Assembly (NCBI GenBank): GCA_013297865.1
Contig: JAAFIP010000001.1
Span: forward strand, 352,220 to 416,219
DNA: 64,000 nt
Reading direction: 5' to 3'
From: Polaromonas sp.
Lineage (GTDB): Bacteria > Pseudomonadota > Gammaproteobacteria > Burkholderiales > Burkholderiaceae_C
Made by a program: the position numbers and the translations under genes. Positions 9,536 through 17,392 of this stretch are shown piece by piece. The notes under the pieces were generated by a model that saw nothing but the letters and a program-made list of their open reading frames with translations, searched no databases and was not told the DNA's origin. Each line of letters opens with the position of its first letter. Within the stretch, counting starts at the first letter, position 1.

Positions 9536-10309
9536 TCATGAGCGCCCTTTCGATAACACGGCGAGCTCTCGCAAAAACGTATCGACAGCCGCGGCAGTGG
9601 CGCCCTCGCGCCCGGTGTAGTGGTGGTCAGCCCCGTCTATTTTGACCTGCCGGGAGCCATTAGAGTCCTTCAAGGCCAGCTTGCGCCGCCCCACTGCGCC
9701 CAGCACTGGGGCGATGTCTTGTTCGCCATACAGGTCCAATATGGGCAGCGTGTAGCGCCGCATACCCCATGAATAGCTGCCCGTCAGGCCCATCACAATC
9801 CAGGTTTGGTAGGGTGTGGTCTCATGGGCTTTGTCCAGATATTCGTTGGCCATCCACGCGCCCATGCTGTGCGACAGCAGCACCACGTTGGCATGGCCCT
9901 TGGCGCGCAGCCAGTCGCCCGCTTTGGCCAGGCGGTCAGCCGCATCGGGAAACACCGTGGGGTAGTAGTCGCCCACCTGCGCCTCTTTGCCCTGCACTGG
10001 CATCTGGATGGCCAGCGTGGTGTAGCCGAGGTCTGACAGCTTGGCCCGCAGCAGGCCTATCAGGCCAAAGTCCGGGTGCACACCCACGCCGTGGGCCAGC
10101 ACGATAGCCGCCTTGCCCTGCGCACCCCGCGTGTACAGGCCCAGAAACTCACGCCCCGACGCCGCCTTGATGTTCACCGCATCCCCCACCACCAGGCCCG
10201 ACACCACCTCCTGCGCATAGCGCGCCTCGCGTGCGTAGTCTTGCGCATAGGCGCAGGCCACCGTCATACCCAGCACAGCCAGCACCGTCGCCGCGATATG
10301 GTTTTTCAT
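9536..10309 (-). CDS. Exported alpha/beta hydrolase, DUF3530-like
   Basis: A 257-residue protein starting at ATG 10309, with a signal peptide (MKNHIAATVLAVLGM ... ACAYAQ). The mature domain has VLAHGVGVHPDFG as the oxyanion strand, the nucleophile elbow LLSHSMGAWM, an Asp in DLYGEQDIAP and a His in GADHHYTG: a complete Ser-Asp-His set for an alpha/beta hydrolase. It resembles DUF3530 proteins. The periplasmic substrate is unknown. Confidence 0.8.
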   Translation of the reverse strand: MKNHIAATVLAVLGMTVACAYAQDYAREARYAQEVVSGLVVGDAVNIKAASGREFLGLYTRGAQGKAAIVLAHGVGVHPDFGLIGLLRAKLSDLGYTTLAIQMPVQGKEAQVGDYYPTVFPDAADRLAKAGDWLRAKGHANVVLLSHSMGAWMANEYLDKAHETTPYQTWIVMGLTGSYSWGMRRYTLPILDLYGEQDIAPVLGAVGRRKLALKDSNGSRQVKIDGADHHYTGREGATAAAVDTFLRELAVLSKGRS

Positions 10310-10381
10310 CTTCTGGTCCTTGATGTAGCAAGCCAATGCATTATTGCGCACTATGCGCTTCAGAGTATGACAGTCAGATTA

Positions 10382-10430
10382 CTATCAATTTAATAGCTGC
10401 CCCCGCGATATTCTATTGGCCTGGCGGCCT
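10382..10430 (-). repeat. Dispersed palindromic repeat, copy 3
   Basis: Reverse-orientation copy (core CCCCGCGATATTCTATTGG). It forms the left end of the first 196-bp direct repeat. Confidence 0.92.
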
Positions 10431-10581
10431 AAATGACCTATAAAACAGCCTTCATCTAGCCCCCAGAGCGCTTCACCGCATACCCCTGCTTGCCCAGCGC
10501 CGCCATCACCGTGGCCACATGGTCGCCCTGCACTTCGATCACCCCATCCTTGGCCGTGCCACCCGACCCGCAGGCGGCTTT
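10386..10581. repeat. 196-bp direct repeat, left copy
   Basis: Same length as 11110-11305 with about 11 differences counted by eye (about 94% identity) and no indels. It contains repeat copy 3 and the last 40 or so codons of a SUI1 gene. Confidence 0.93.
10456..10581 (-). pseudogene. SUI1-family gene, duplicated 3' end only
   Basis: Reads KAACGSGGTAKDGVIEVQGD and on to VKRSGG-stop, nearly identical to the C-terminus of the intact gene at 11180-11533, but with no 5' part. It is a remnant made by the 196-bp duplication. Confidence 0.9.
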
Positions 10582-10639
10582 CTAAAGAATTAGCAACGGC
10601 ATTATCAATAAATTTATATACTCAGTTTTCACGAGAATA

Positions 10640-10771
10640 ATGAGACTCATAGGCAACAGCCTGGAAGACTTGGTTAATTTCCCACGTGACCTCCGTCAGA
10701 AATGTGAAACGGCCAAGTCTGACATTGATCTGGCGATTCGCCGTTACAAGCAAATGGAGAACGACGTATGA
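10640..10771 (+). pseudogene. HigB/RelE-like toxin with internal deletion
   Basis: A 43-residue frame starting at ATG 10640. The first 20 residues (MRLIGNSLEDLVNFPRDLRQ) match the start of phage-derived Gp49/HigB-like toxins. The last 20 or so (AKSDIDLAIRRYKQMENDV) match their C-terminus, which in the family normally follows a QKKTQKT-type strand. The middle 50-60 residues, with the catalytic strands, are missing without loss of frame. The stop overlaps the antitoxin start (GTATGA), as in intact pairs. The product is almost certainly inactive as a nuclease. Confidence 0.75.
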
Positions 10772-11049
10772 AAGAAAAAATCACCACCGGCTCAGGCAAC
10801 GTGTTTACTGACCTGGGCTTTTCCGCCGAAGAAGCCGTCGTACTGGGCATGCGCTCGCAGCTCATGTGCGACCTGGAGCTGCTAATCGCCAAACGCGGCT
10901 GGACCCAGGCCCAGGCCGCCAAAGAGCTGCGCATCGCCCAGTCCCGCGTGTCAGACCTGGTGCGCGGCAAATGGGACAAATTCAGCCTGGACATGCTGAT
11001 CGAGCTGGCCACCCGTGCTGGGTGCAAAGTGTCTCTGGAGATGGCTTGA
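10768..11049 (+). CDS. HigA-type XRE antitoxin (orphaned)
   Basis: A 93-residue helix-turn-helix protein. The N-terminal NVFTDLGFSAEEAVVL and the HTH WTQAQAAKELRIAQSRVSDLVRGK are typical of antitoxins paired with Gp49/HigB-like toxins. It would bind its own promoter and, normally, the toxin. It overlaps the remnant toxin by 4 bp. With the toxin gutted, it may persist as a regulator or as immunity against related toxins. Confidence 0.88.
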   Translation: MKEKITTGSGNVFTDLGFSAEEAVVLGMRSQLMCDLELLIAKRGWTQAQAAKELRIAQSRVSDLVRGKWDKFSLDMLIELATRAGCKVSLEMA

Positions 11050-11104
11050 GCGCCTGCAATGGCAGTTGTCTGCTGCTCAGATATGACAACATGCCACTTT
11101 AAAT

Positions 11105-11154
11105 GCTCACAATTTAATAGCTGCCCCCGCGATATTCTATTGGCCTGGCAGCCT
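11105..11154 (-). repeat. Dispersed palindromic repeat, copy 4
   Basis: Reverse-orientation copy at the left end of the second 196-bp direct repeat, just 3' of the intact SUI1 gene. Confidence 0.92.
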
Positions 11155-11305
11155 AAAATACCTATAAAACAGCCTTCATCTAGCCCCCGGAGCGCTTCAC
11201 CACATACCCCAGCTTGCCCAGCGCCGCCATCACCGTGGCCACATGGTCGCCCTGCACTTCTATCACCCCGTCTTTGGCCGTGCCGCCCGACCCGCAGGCG
11301 GCTTT
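11110..11305. repeat. 196-bp direct repeat, right copy
   Basis: Partner of 10386-10581. Together they bracket 528 bp with the broken HigBA pair. Here the repeat joins the rest of the SUI1 gene, so this is the ancestral copy. Confidence 0.93.
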
Positions 11306-11533
11306 GAGCTGTTTAGCCAAAGCGCCCAGCGCCACAGCATCCAGCCCCAAGCCACGCACCACCGTCACGCTCTTGCCACCTCGCCCCTTGGTCTCGCGCT
11401 GCACCCGCAGCACCCCATCCGCCGCCGCACTGTTGGCCGCAGCCTGGGCCCGCTTATTGGCCACGCACTGGCACTGGGCCACCGGCTGGCTGCAATCAGG
11501 GCAGATACGGCCGGTTTCGGTGGAGTAGACCAA
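11180..11533 (-). CDS. yciH: SUI1/YciH-family translation initiation factor
   Basis: A protein of 117 residues with an N-terminal zinc-finger-like CPDC...CQC and a C-terminal SUI1 domain (KGRGGKSVTVVRGL, CGSGGTAKDGVIEVQGDH). YciH is related to eukaryotic eIF1 and is thought to sharpen start-site choice on the 30S subunit. The only available start in the frame is a TTG at 11533 with no clear ribosome-binding site. In relatives as I recall them, the VYSTETGR motif is preceded by several more residues. The natural 5' end may therefore have been disturbed by the neighbouring AT-rich island, which begins within 80 bp. Confidence 0.88.
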   Translation of the reverse strand: MVYSTETGRICPDCSQPVAQCQCVANKRAQAAANSAAADGVLRVQRETKGRGGKSVTVVRGLGLDAVALGALAKQLKAACGSGGTAKDGVIEVQGDHVATVMAALGKLGYVVKRSGG

Positions 11534-11610
11534 GGTGGTGGATGAACTATTTTTAATACTAATCGGCTCAATGGATATATGAGGGCTGGAATTGTGTGCA
11601 CATACAGAGA

Positions 11611-12585
11611 CTAAAAAAGTTGACGGATAGCTTGGGCAACGGCGTTACCCAAAGGTATTGGTACACCATTTCCGATTTGCCGTGCAATAGATGATCTGTC
11701 GCCGTGAAATTTCCATCGATCAGGTATTCCTTGGATACGGGCTCCTTCGCGTAAAGTCAATACGCGATTTTCAGTTGGATGCACGTACCGTCCTTTTGAA
11801 GCATTTTGAAAAGAACAGCGAAGCGTATTAGACGGGTTGTCATATTGCATGCGCCCCCACACATCTGTAGCTTGATTACCAATACGCCTCCAAGACGGAG
11901 GGCATGTTTCAGGTGAGGCATTCATTACATCACGCTTATCACCTCCTTCAGGTATTAACTTAAATCGATCAAGGGCCAGCTTACTAGGCTTAGGCGCAAC
12001 ATGCATGCCCGTGTCATCAGGCTCCAGCGATAGACCTCGAAAAACACTTCGAACAGTTCGATGCTTCTTAACTGTTGGATCTGGTTTCGATGGAATTCCA
12101 ATTTTTGAGAACACGATAAAAGCGCGAACTCTACGCTGAGCTGCTCCAAAGTCTGCGGCATTCAGCACCCACTCTGTACTTTCATATCCCATCTTTTTCA
12201 TCTTACTTTTCAACATTACAAAATGCTGCGACTCTAGAAACAATGGGACGTTTTCCACTAAAACTACAGATGGTTTACACGCCTTAGCCCAGTCAGCTAT
12301 GCACAGAGACAATTCATTTCGCTCGTCTGAAGCATCTCTTTTTCCCAGAGAACTAAATCCCTGGCAAGGAGGCCCAGCAACAATGACATCGCAATTTATG
12401 CCTTTAACAATGGCCCTGACATCAACCGTCATTCGATCAGCACCCACGTTTTCTTTGAATGTCTGTGCCGCACGGGCATCAGCCTCAACAGCAAGCTTTG
12501 CAAAAAAACCTTGCTTGCGAAAAGCATAGCCTAGCAAACCCGCGCCAGAAAATAAATCCACAGAATGGAGTGTTTTTTGATTCAT
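11611..12585 (-). CDS. DNA cytosine-5 methyltransferase
   Basis: A 324-residue C5 methyltransferase that transfers a methyl group from S-adenosylmethionine to cytosine in a specific DNA site. Motifs in order: I (VDLFSGAGLLG, residues 9-19), IV (GPPCQGFSSLG, catalytic Cys74), VI (VENV, about 110), VIII (QRRVR, 150-154), then a target-recognition stretch of about 100 residues, IX (LTLREGARIQGIPD) and X (GNGVPIPLGNAVA). All catalytic motifs are intact. ATG 12585 gives the normal distance to motif I; another in-frame ATG lies at 12597. The gene is AT-rich, diverges from an HTH controller and is part of the putative restriction/defence island. Confidence 0.95.
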   Translation of the reverse strand: MNQKTLHSVDLFSGAGLLGYAFRKQGFFAKLAVEADARAAQTFKENVGADRMTVDVRAIVKGINCDVIVAGPPCQGFSSLGKRDASDERNELSLCIADWAKACKPSVVLVENVPLFLESQHFVMLKSKMKKMGYESTEWVLNAADFGAAQRRVRAFIVFSKIGIPSKPDPTVKKHRTVRSVFRGLSLEPDDTGMHVAPKPSKLALDRFKLIPEGGDKRDVMNASPETCPPSWRRIGNQATDVWGRMQYDNPSNTLRCSFQNASKGRYVHPTENRVLTLREGARIQGIPDRWKFHGDRSSIARQIGNGVPIPLGNAVAQAIRQLF

Positions 12586-12595
12586 AAATTGAATC
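12579..12595. promoter_or_regulatory. Palindrome over the methyltransferase start codon, likely controller operator
   Basis: GATTCA-TAAAT-TGAATC, perfect 6-bp arms, overlaps the ATG at 12585 and lies 22 bp from the controller start. This is where a C-protein-type operator would be expected. Binding is inferred, not shown. Confidence 0.55.
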
Positions 12596-12616
12596 ATACC
12601 TGATAAGATATTGGTT

Positions 12617-12940
12617 ATGCAAGAGAAAATGTTTAATAGCCCGAAAGAAGTTATCAAAGCCGCACGAGCTCATTTGTCATGCTCACAAAGGGAATTTGCC
12701 AAAAAAATGGAAAGCCGACAAACCTTGATATGTAAATATGAGACCGGACAAGTCAATCCACCAGCAAAGCTTTTGATGCAATGTATGAATCTACTTGAAA
12801 AAAATAATGAACTCAAGATATCCGAAGCGGATCTTGTCGAATTGATAAATAGCAAGTTATTCGGAGAAGAGAAAGCTGCGCTGAGGCATGCAATCGCTGA
12901 AATCATCAACAGAACTCAGCCTACCAGCGGAAGGTTTTAA
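12617..12940 (+). CDS. XRE-type HTH controller of the methyltransferase island
   Basis: A 107-residue protein with an N-terminal helix-turn-helix (about residues 10-62: SCSQREFAKKMESRQTLICKYETG) and a helical C-terminal extension. Small HTH proteins in this divergent position usually balance methyltransferase and nuclease expression in restriction-modification systems. An alternative ATG at 12629 has a better ribosome-binding site (AAGAGA). Codon use is AT-rich like the rest of the island. Confidence 0.8.
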   Translation: MQEKMFNSPKEVIKAARAHLSCSQREFAKKMESRQTLICKYETGQVNPPAKLLMQCMNLLEKNNELKISEADLVELINSKLFGEEKAALRHAIAEIINRTQPTSGRF

Positions 12941-13032
12941 TGTCTGGCAAAAACAGTGATTGACATTAATAGATGCCGTTAAATACACACGTTATAGTGG
13001 GCAGGCCAAGTCGTGAAAACATCGGCATTCTG

Positions 13033-15201
13033 TTATGCGGCTAACTCGTCTTTTTCAAACGACTCAATTGCATCGGAATGAATTTGTTGAGCCCTGTCAA
13101 GGACTTGCTCTAATCCGATGACTTCCCATTGTTCATTGGATGCACGTTTTTTAATATCAGCAAGAAGCATGAGCTCGTCATCGTTCCGAGTGTCAGCCTC
13201 CGGCATCGCACCAATCAAGTAGCCATTGACTTTCGCAACACCATTCAATTCAGTAGAAATAAAGGCTTCTATCTTTCGCATGTATTTTTTTAACTGAGTT
13301 AAATGTGCAAAGCTAAGCGGGATAGTAGGTGACTTTAACTCCACAATCGTGAAAACATGAGGTGAAGCTGAATCTGACATGACAAAGACCAAATCTGGCC
13401 TCTCCGCATCAATCGAGCCATCTGGATCAACAATTGGAGCAAACTTGTCTACACCAATTGTTTTTGCAAGTTTTGTTGCCAATGTATTTAAAGACTGATC
13501 ACTTGTCAGGTAATGCGAGTATTCCGGCTTAATAAGCCACGGATCATCTTTAAAAAGTTGCTGTAGCTCAACCTCAATTCCTTTCTTTTTCCAAAGCTCT
13601 TCTCCACGCTCAATCAACTTACGCAAAGCAATGATTCCATTTTTTCTACCCCTGTATAACTTTAAAGAGTCGCTGCGTTCAATTTCAGCCAACTCTTTTA
13701 GCTCAACGGCAACACGATTAATCGTTTGAGGATCTGTTTGTAGCTCAATTAGACGAATAAGTGTTTCACCGGCATTTACTGACTGGACTACTAAGGGTGC
13801 CAACTCATTGAACTCTACGCTGTCAGTGCCATATCGCAAGGCTATTGTCTTTAACAATTTACCAGCGGGTGCTCTGCTGCGCGTTGGAAGATTGTCAATA
13901 ATCTGACTCATCATTTTTCCATTGGCAGTCTGCTTTATTTCTTCATTGACTTTACTATCTCTATGCTTAGAGTGGGCAGCAAGAGAAGCCTTCATAAGGT
14001 CAGAAATATGTCCTAGAACAGCCTCAACTACATCATTGTCCTCTCTCAATTGAGACCTATTGGTATTTACAAAATCAACTCCAAGTTGGTCGAGAGTGTC
14101 CGCAACAACAATGCACTCAAGGTAATCTTGTCCGTGAAAGTTGTGCATGCCTGTGCCAAGCTTGAAAAGTGATGGGCCAGCGGCCAAGCGCTTATTGCAG
14201 TAAATCCGTGCACCTCGCTTACCAGCAGCCAAGTGCTGCCCTGGCTTACGAAACTTAACAGCATACTTAATTGGCAATGTCCCGATATCGGGAATATTCA
14301 CAAAATCTTCGACCAAATCGCCGGTTTTCGCCGCGTCACTAGGATAGATAAAGTCGTACTCAACCGCAGGCGCCTCAATTTCTACGCCATTCAAATTGAC
14401 AAGGAAATCAGCTTTATCAATCCCGTAAAACGCCTCTGCTAACGTAGCGGAAATTTTATCAACAGATGACTTTACAGCATCGGGCTTGAGACATCTGAGT
14501 ATGATGGTTGTACCGCTCCTATCCACGTCAAAGTCGTCGACATATTTAGCCGGTATGGGTATTTCACTTAAATTGGGAGCGTTAGATAAAACTGATGCGT
14601 CCAGCTCAAATATCGTTATGAACGAATCTCCTTTACGCTTAGTTTCGATTGAGACTTTTTCTGCAATCCCAAAACCAGCTAATTTACCAAGTCCCTTTCT
14701 TCCCATAACCGCCCGTTTTCCCCCTTCCGATTTCAGTAATGTCTCAGCCCCGACTGTATCGATACGACGATGCCGATTAATTGGAAGAAATTTTTCGGCA
14801 ACGTCCCGCGGACTCATGCCGTGACCATAATCCTTAATTCTTATGTCTATAGAGTCTGCCAAAGTCAGCTTAAACATTGATAAGTCTGGAACAGCCATTG
14901 ATCCGAAAAGATCTGCCCCAGTAGAGGTCGCTGCAATTACAGGTTCAGATTCACTTTGTTTCGCCGCTGCAATTTTTGTGTTAGCTTTCGTTGCTTTAAC
15001 AAGGGCTTTTAATTCTGTGCGGCCCTTATCTATTTCATCAAATGGAATAAAAATTTCAACCTTGGGTGCATCGCTGTCATATGCATTAGCAGCGAATTCA
15101 ACTAAGCACTTACCAAGAGTGGTGTACATGTTGATTCCTAATGCTTCAAGCATGCCACCCTGAATTGCCATTTGAAAAGCAGCTGGTTTTTCTTTTGTCA
15201 T
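13033..15201 (-). CDS. GHKL ATPase fused to PD-(D/E)XK (Shedu/DUF4263-like) nuclease
   Basis: A 722-residue protein; ATG 15201 with AAGGA upstream. The N-terminal third is a GHKL (Bergerat) ATPase: N-box E35-FAAN39-AYD42, G1 box D124-YGHG128, G2 box MGRKGLGKLAGFG (166-178). About 60 residues of low-complexity linker sit between the N-box and G1. After an S5-like region and a helical middle, the C-terminus has FKDDPWLI, then PD603LVF, E621-L-K623 and Q636-LKKY: a full PD-(D/E)XK site in the arrangement seen in DUF4263/Shedu nucleases. MORC/MutL-like GHKL ATPases with nuclease domains are known in restriction-modification loci (work of Iyer, Abhiman and Aravind). The neighbouring methyltransferase and controller support a restriction or anti-phage role; this is inference. 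Confidence 0.85.
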   Translation of the reverse strand: MTKEKPAAFQMAIQGGMLEALGINMYTTLGKCLVEFAANAYDSDAPKVEIFIPFDEIDKGRTELKALVKATKANTKIAAAKQSESEPVIAATSTGADLFGSMAVPDLSMFKLTLADSIDIRIKDYGHGMSPRDVAEKFLPINRHRRIDTVGAETLLKSEGGKRAVMGRKGLGKLAGFGIAEKVSIETKRKGDSFITIFELDASVLSNAPNLSEIPIPAKYVDDFDVDRSGTTIILRCLKPDAVKSSVDKISATLAEAFYGIDKADFLVNLNGVEIEAPAVEYDFIYPSDAAKTGDLVEDFVNIPDIGTLPIKYAVKFRKPGQHLAAGKRGARIYCNKRLAAGPSLFKLGTGMHNFHGQDYLECIVVADTLDQLGVDFVNTNRSQLREDNDVVEAVLGHISDLMKASLAAHSKHRDSKVNEEIKQTANGKMMSQIIDNLPTRSRAPAGKLLKTIALRYGTDSVEFNELAPLVVQSVNAGETLIRLIELQTDPQTINRVAVELKELAEIERSDSLKLYRGRKNGIIALRKLIERGEELWKKKGIEVELQQLFKDDPWLIKPEYSHYLTSDQSLNTLATKLAKTIGVDKFAPIVDPDGSIDAERPDLVFVMSDSASPHVFTIVELKSPTIPLSFAHLTQLKKYMRKIEAFISTELNGVAKVNGYLIGAMPEADTRNDDELMLLADIKKRASNEQWEVIGLEQVLDRAQQIHSDAIESFEKDELAA

Positions 15202-15494
15202 CTGAGTCCTTTTGTATATTTAACTTTTCATTTATTGTTTCAGCTACCAGAAGGCGGCGTTAAGACCTAATCATGCCACGACAATAACGAAAACTCTGTT
15301 TTTTAAACAGGGATAGTCGAAGTGATGGGCATGAGTCATTGTGTTGGTTTTTATCAATTGACAATCTCAGCCCGAACATCATCAAATTGAATTTATTTTT
15401 GCAGCAGGCTAAGCTTGAAGCACGCCACAAACGACTAGAAAAATGGTTGTTCACAACATCAGATAGTCATAGTTTTAGTCAAGTCCACTTTCAA
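15202..15494. other. AT-rich gap at the end of the island
   Basis: These 293 bp hold the likely promoter and ribosome-binding site of the GHKL gene on the minus strand. I see no convincing gene, tRNA, att site or terminal inverted repeat. Confidence 0.5.
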
Positions 15495-16073
15495 TCAGAC
15501 GAAACCAATGCGGCGGCTGGGCTTGGCCTTTTTGGCCTGATCGTCAGCAATCAATTGTTTGATAGCGTCAAAGACAGCTGAAAACTGCTCGTCGTAGCGC
15601 TTTTCCATGGCATCAATCCTTCGCGCCAGGTCGCGGTTAGAGTCCATCAGGCGGCGCAGCTGCACGAAGGTGCGCATGATGGCGATGTTGACCTCGACCG
15701 CGCGTTGTGAACGCAAGACGCTGGACAGCATGGCTATGCCTTGCTCGGTGAAAGCGTAGGGTAAGGCGGTAACGTTGCGTCGGGATGCGGTCACAGTTTG
15801 TGACCGCATAGGGGTGCCAGCGGGGTATGCGGTCACAGTTTGTGACCTCATACGCTCCCACTCTTCTGATGTGAGCTGGAACATGAAGTCTGCAGGAAAC
15901 CGTTCGAGGTTTCGCTTGACGGCCTGATTCAGCACCTTGGTGGCCACGCCATAAAGGTCGGCCAGATCAGCATCGAGCAAAATTTTCTCGCCACGGATCG
16001 CAAATACCAGTGATGCAAGGTTTTCGGGCTTGGGAATGATGCCGCGACTAGGAGTATCGACTTTCGAGGTCAT
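15495..16073 (-). CDS. ORF6N domain DNA-binding protein
   Basis: A 192-residue protein with the ORF6N domain of phage antirepressor-type proteins: VFAIRGEKILLDADLADLYGVATKVLNQAVKRN at residues 28-60 and LPYAFTEQGIAMLSSVLRS near 106. A C-terminal coiled helix follows. Residues around 76-103 carry an in-frame duplication of 14 codons, each unit starting MRSQTVTA. Its start codon overlaps the stop of the upstream aminotransferase (ATGA), so it is translated from that transcript. A phage or mobile origin is likely. Confidence 0.88.
   Translation of the reverse strand: MTSKVDTPSRGIIPKPENLASLVFAIRGEKILLDADLADLYGVATKVLNQAVKRNLERFPADFMFQLTSEEWERMRSQTVTAYPAGTPMRSQTVTASRRNVTALPYAFTEQGIAMLSSVLRSQRAVEVNIAIMRTFVQLRRLMDSNRDLARRIDAMEKRYDEQFSAVFDAIKQLIADDQAKKAKPSRRIGFV
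15785..15847. repeat. In-frame 42-bp duplication with palindromes inside the ORF6N gene
   Basis: A 21-bp sequence occurs at 15785-15805 and again at 15827-15847 (period 42 bp, 14 codons). Each contains the near-perfect palindrome GGTCACAGTTTGTGACC. Confidence 0.9.
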
Positions 16074-17308
16074 ACAGGCAACGCCTTAGCCAACCTACCC
16101 ACCCCCTCCTCTATCTTCCCCAAATCCGAAGTCGCATAGCTCAGCCGCAGCGTAGCGGTGTCTGGGTTCACCGCAAAAAACGGTGCGCCGGGCACGAAGG
16201 CTATGCCGTGGTCGGGGGCGCGTTTGGCGTAGGCTGTGGCGTCCTGGCTGGTGGCTGTGTTGCTGCCGGGGGTGGGCTGGCCGGTGAGGCGGGTCCAGAA
16301 GAACATGCCGCCTTGGGGCTGGGTGTAGGTGAGCGCGTTGCCTAGCTCGCGCTGCAGGCACTGGGCCATGGTCTGGGCGCGCTGGGCGTAGGTGCTGCGC
16401 ACGACGGCTAATGTTTTGTCCAGGCGGGTTTGGTTGCCGTCTTTCAGCTGCAGGTAGTTGGCGGCGATGGCCTGGCTGAGGTTGCTGGTGTGGGCGTCGC
16501 TGAACTGTTTGCACATGGTGGCTTTGGCCAGCAGCTCGGGCGGGGCGATCATCCAGCCTACGCGGATGCCTGGTGAGAGGACTTTGCTGAAACTGCCGCA
16601 GTAGGCCAGCCAGGGCTTGGCCTCGGGCACGTCGTTGGCTAGCGCCATGATGCTGGGGGGCGGTGGGCTGCCAAAGTAGAGCTCGCCATAGGGGTCGTCT
16701 TCTACGATCAGCACTTGGTGTTGTGCGGCCAGCTGGACGATCTTTTTGCGGCGCTCCAGGGTGAGCATGGCGCCGCTGGGGTTGCCAAAGCTGGGGATGA
16801 GGTAGACGAGCTTGGGTTTGTGCTGGATGATGAGCTTTTCCAGCTCGTCTACGCGCACGCCGTCGGCGTCGATGGGGGCGCTGACCAGGTCTGCGCCATA
16901 GAGCTTGAAGCACTGGATGGTGGCTAAAAACGTGGGGCCTTCGACGATGACTTTGTCGCCGGGGTTGATCATGGTTTTGCCGATTAGGTCCAGCGCCTGC
17001 TGGCTGCCGGTGGTGGTGATCAGGCCGTCGGGCTGCACGCTGATGCCCTTGCCTGCCATGTGCGTGGCCACGGCTTGCCGCAGCGGGCCCCAGCCTTCGG
17101 TGGCGCCATATTGCAGCACAGCGCCCGCGCTGGCGTCGCCCAGGGCCTGGCCCGTGGCCTCGCGGATGCCCTCCACATCAAACAGCGCCGGGTCAGGAAA
17201 GCCGCCCGCAAAGCTGATGATGCCCGGGCGGGCCAGCAGCTTGAAGATTTCGCGGATGGCGGAGGTGTGGACTTGGTCCAGGCGGGCGGCAAAGGGCAGT
17301 GAAGACAT
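16070..17308 (-). CDS. PLP-dependent aminotransferase (class I/II, 2-aminoadipate type)
   Basis: A 412-residue fold-type I aminotransferase. Landmarks: ISFAGGFPDPALF near the start, TTTGSQQALDLIGK for cofactor phosphate, PSFGNPSGAM, VEDDPYGELYF with the Asp that contacts the pyridine nitrogen, and the Schiff-base Lys in GSFSKVLSPGIRVGW. This set is typical of the LysN/2-aminoadipate and aromatic/branched-chain aminotransferases related to MocR C-domains. The exact amino donor cannot be told. ATG 17308 gives the family N-terminus MSSLPFAARL. Confidence 0.9.
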   Translation of the reverse strand: MSSLPFAARLDQVHTSAIREIFKLLARPGIISFAGGFPDPALFDVEGIREATGQALGDASAGAVLQYGATEGWGPLRQAVATHMAGKGISVQPDGLITTTGSQQALDLIGKTMINPGDKVIVEGPTFLATIQCFKLYGADLVSAPIDADGVRVDELEKLIIQHKPKLVYLIPSFGNPSGAMLTLERRKKIVQLAAQHQVLIVEDDPYGELYFGSPPPPSIMALANDVPEAKPWLAYCGSFSKVLSPGIRVGWMIAPPELLAKATMCKQFSDAHTSNLSQAIAANYLQLKDGNQTRLDKTLAVVRSTYAQRAQTMAQCLQRELGNALTYTQPQGGMFFWTRLTGQPTPGSNTATSQDATAYAKRAPDHGIAFVPGAPFFAVNPDTATLRLSYATSDLGKIEEGVGRLAKALPV

Positions 17309-17392
17309 AAAAATACCTTGAAATGGCGTACTCAAAGTAAGATAGTAACTAACAACACGCTGTTTTCTCCACCCACCCACCAGGAATTCACC

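Noticed and set aside
15339..15581. An 80-codon plus-strand frame after the GHKL gene
   Set aside because: Its second half overlaps the ORF6N gene and its first half has no ribosome-binding site or family resemblance.
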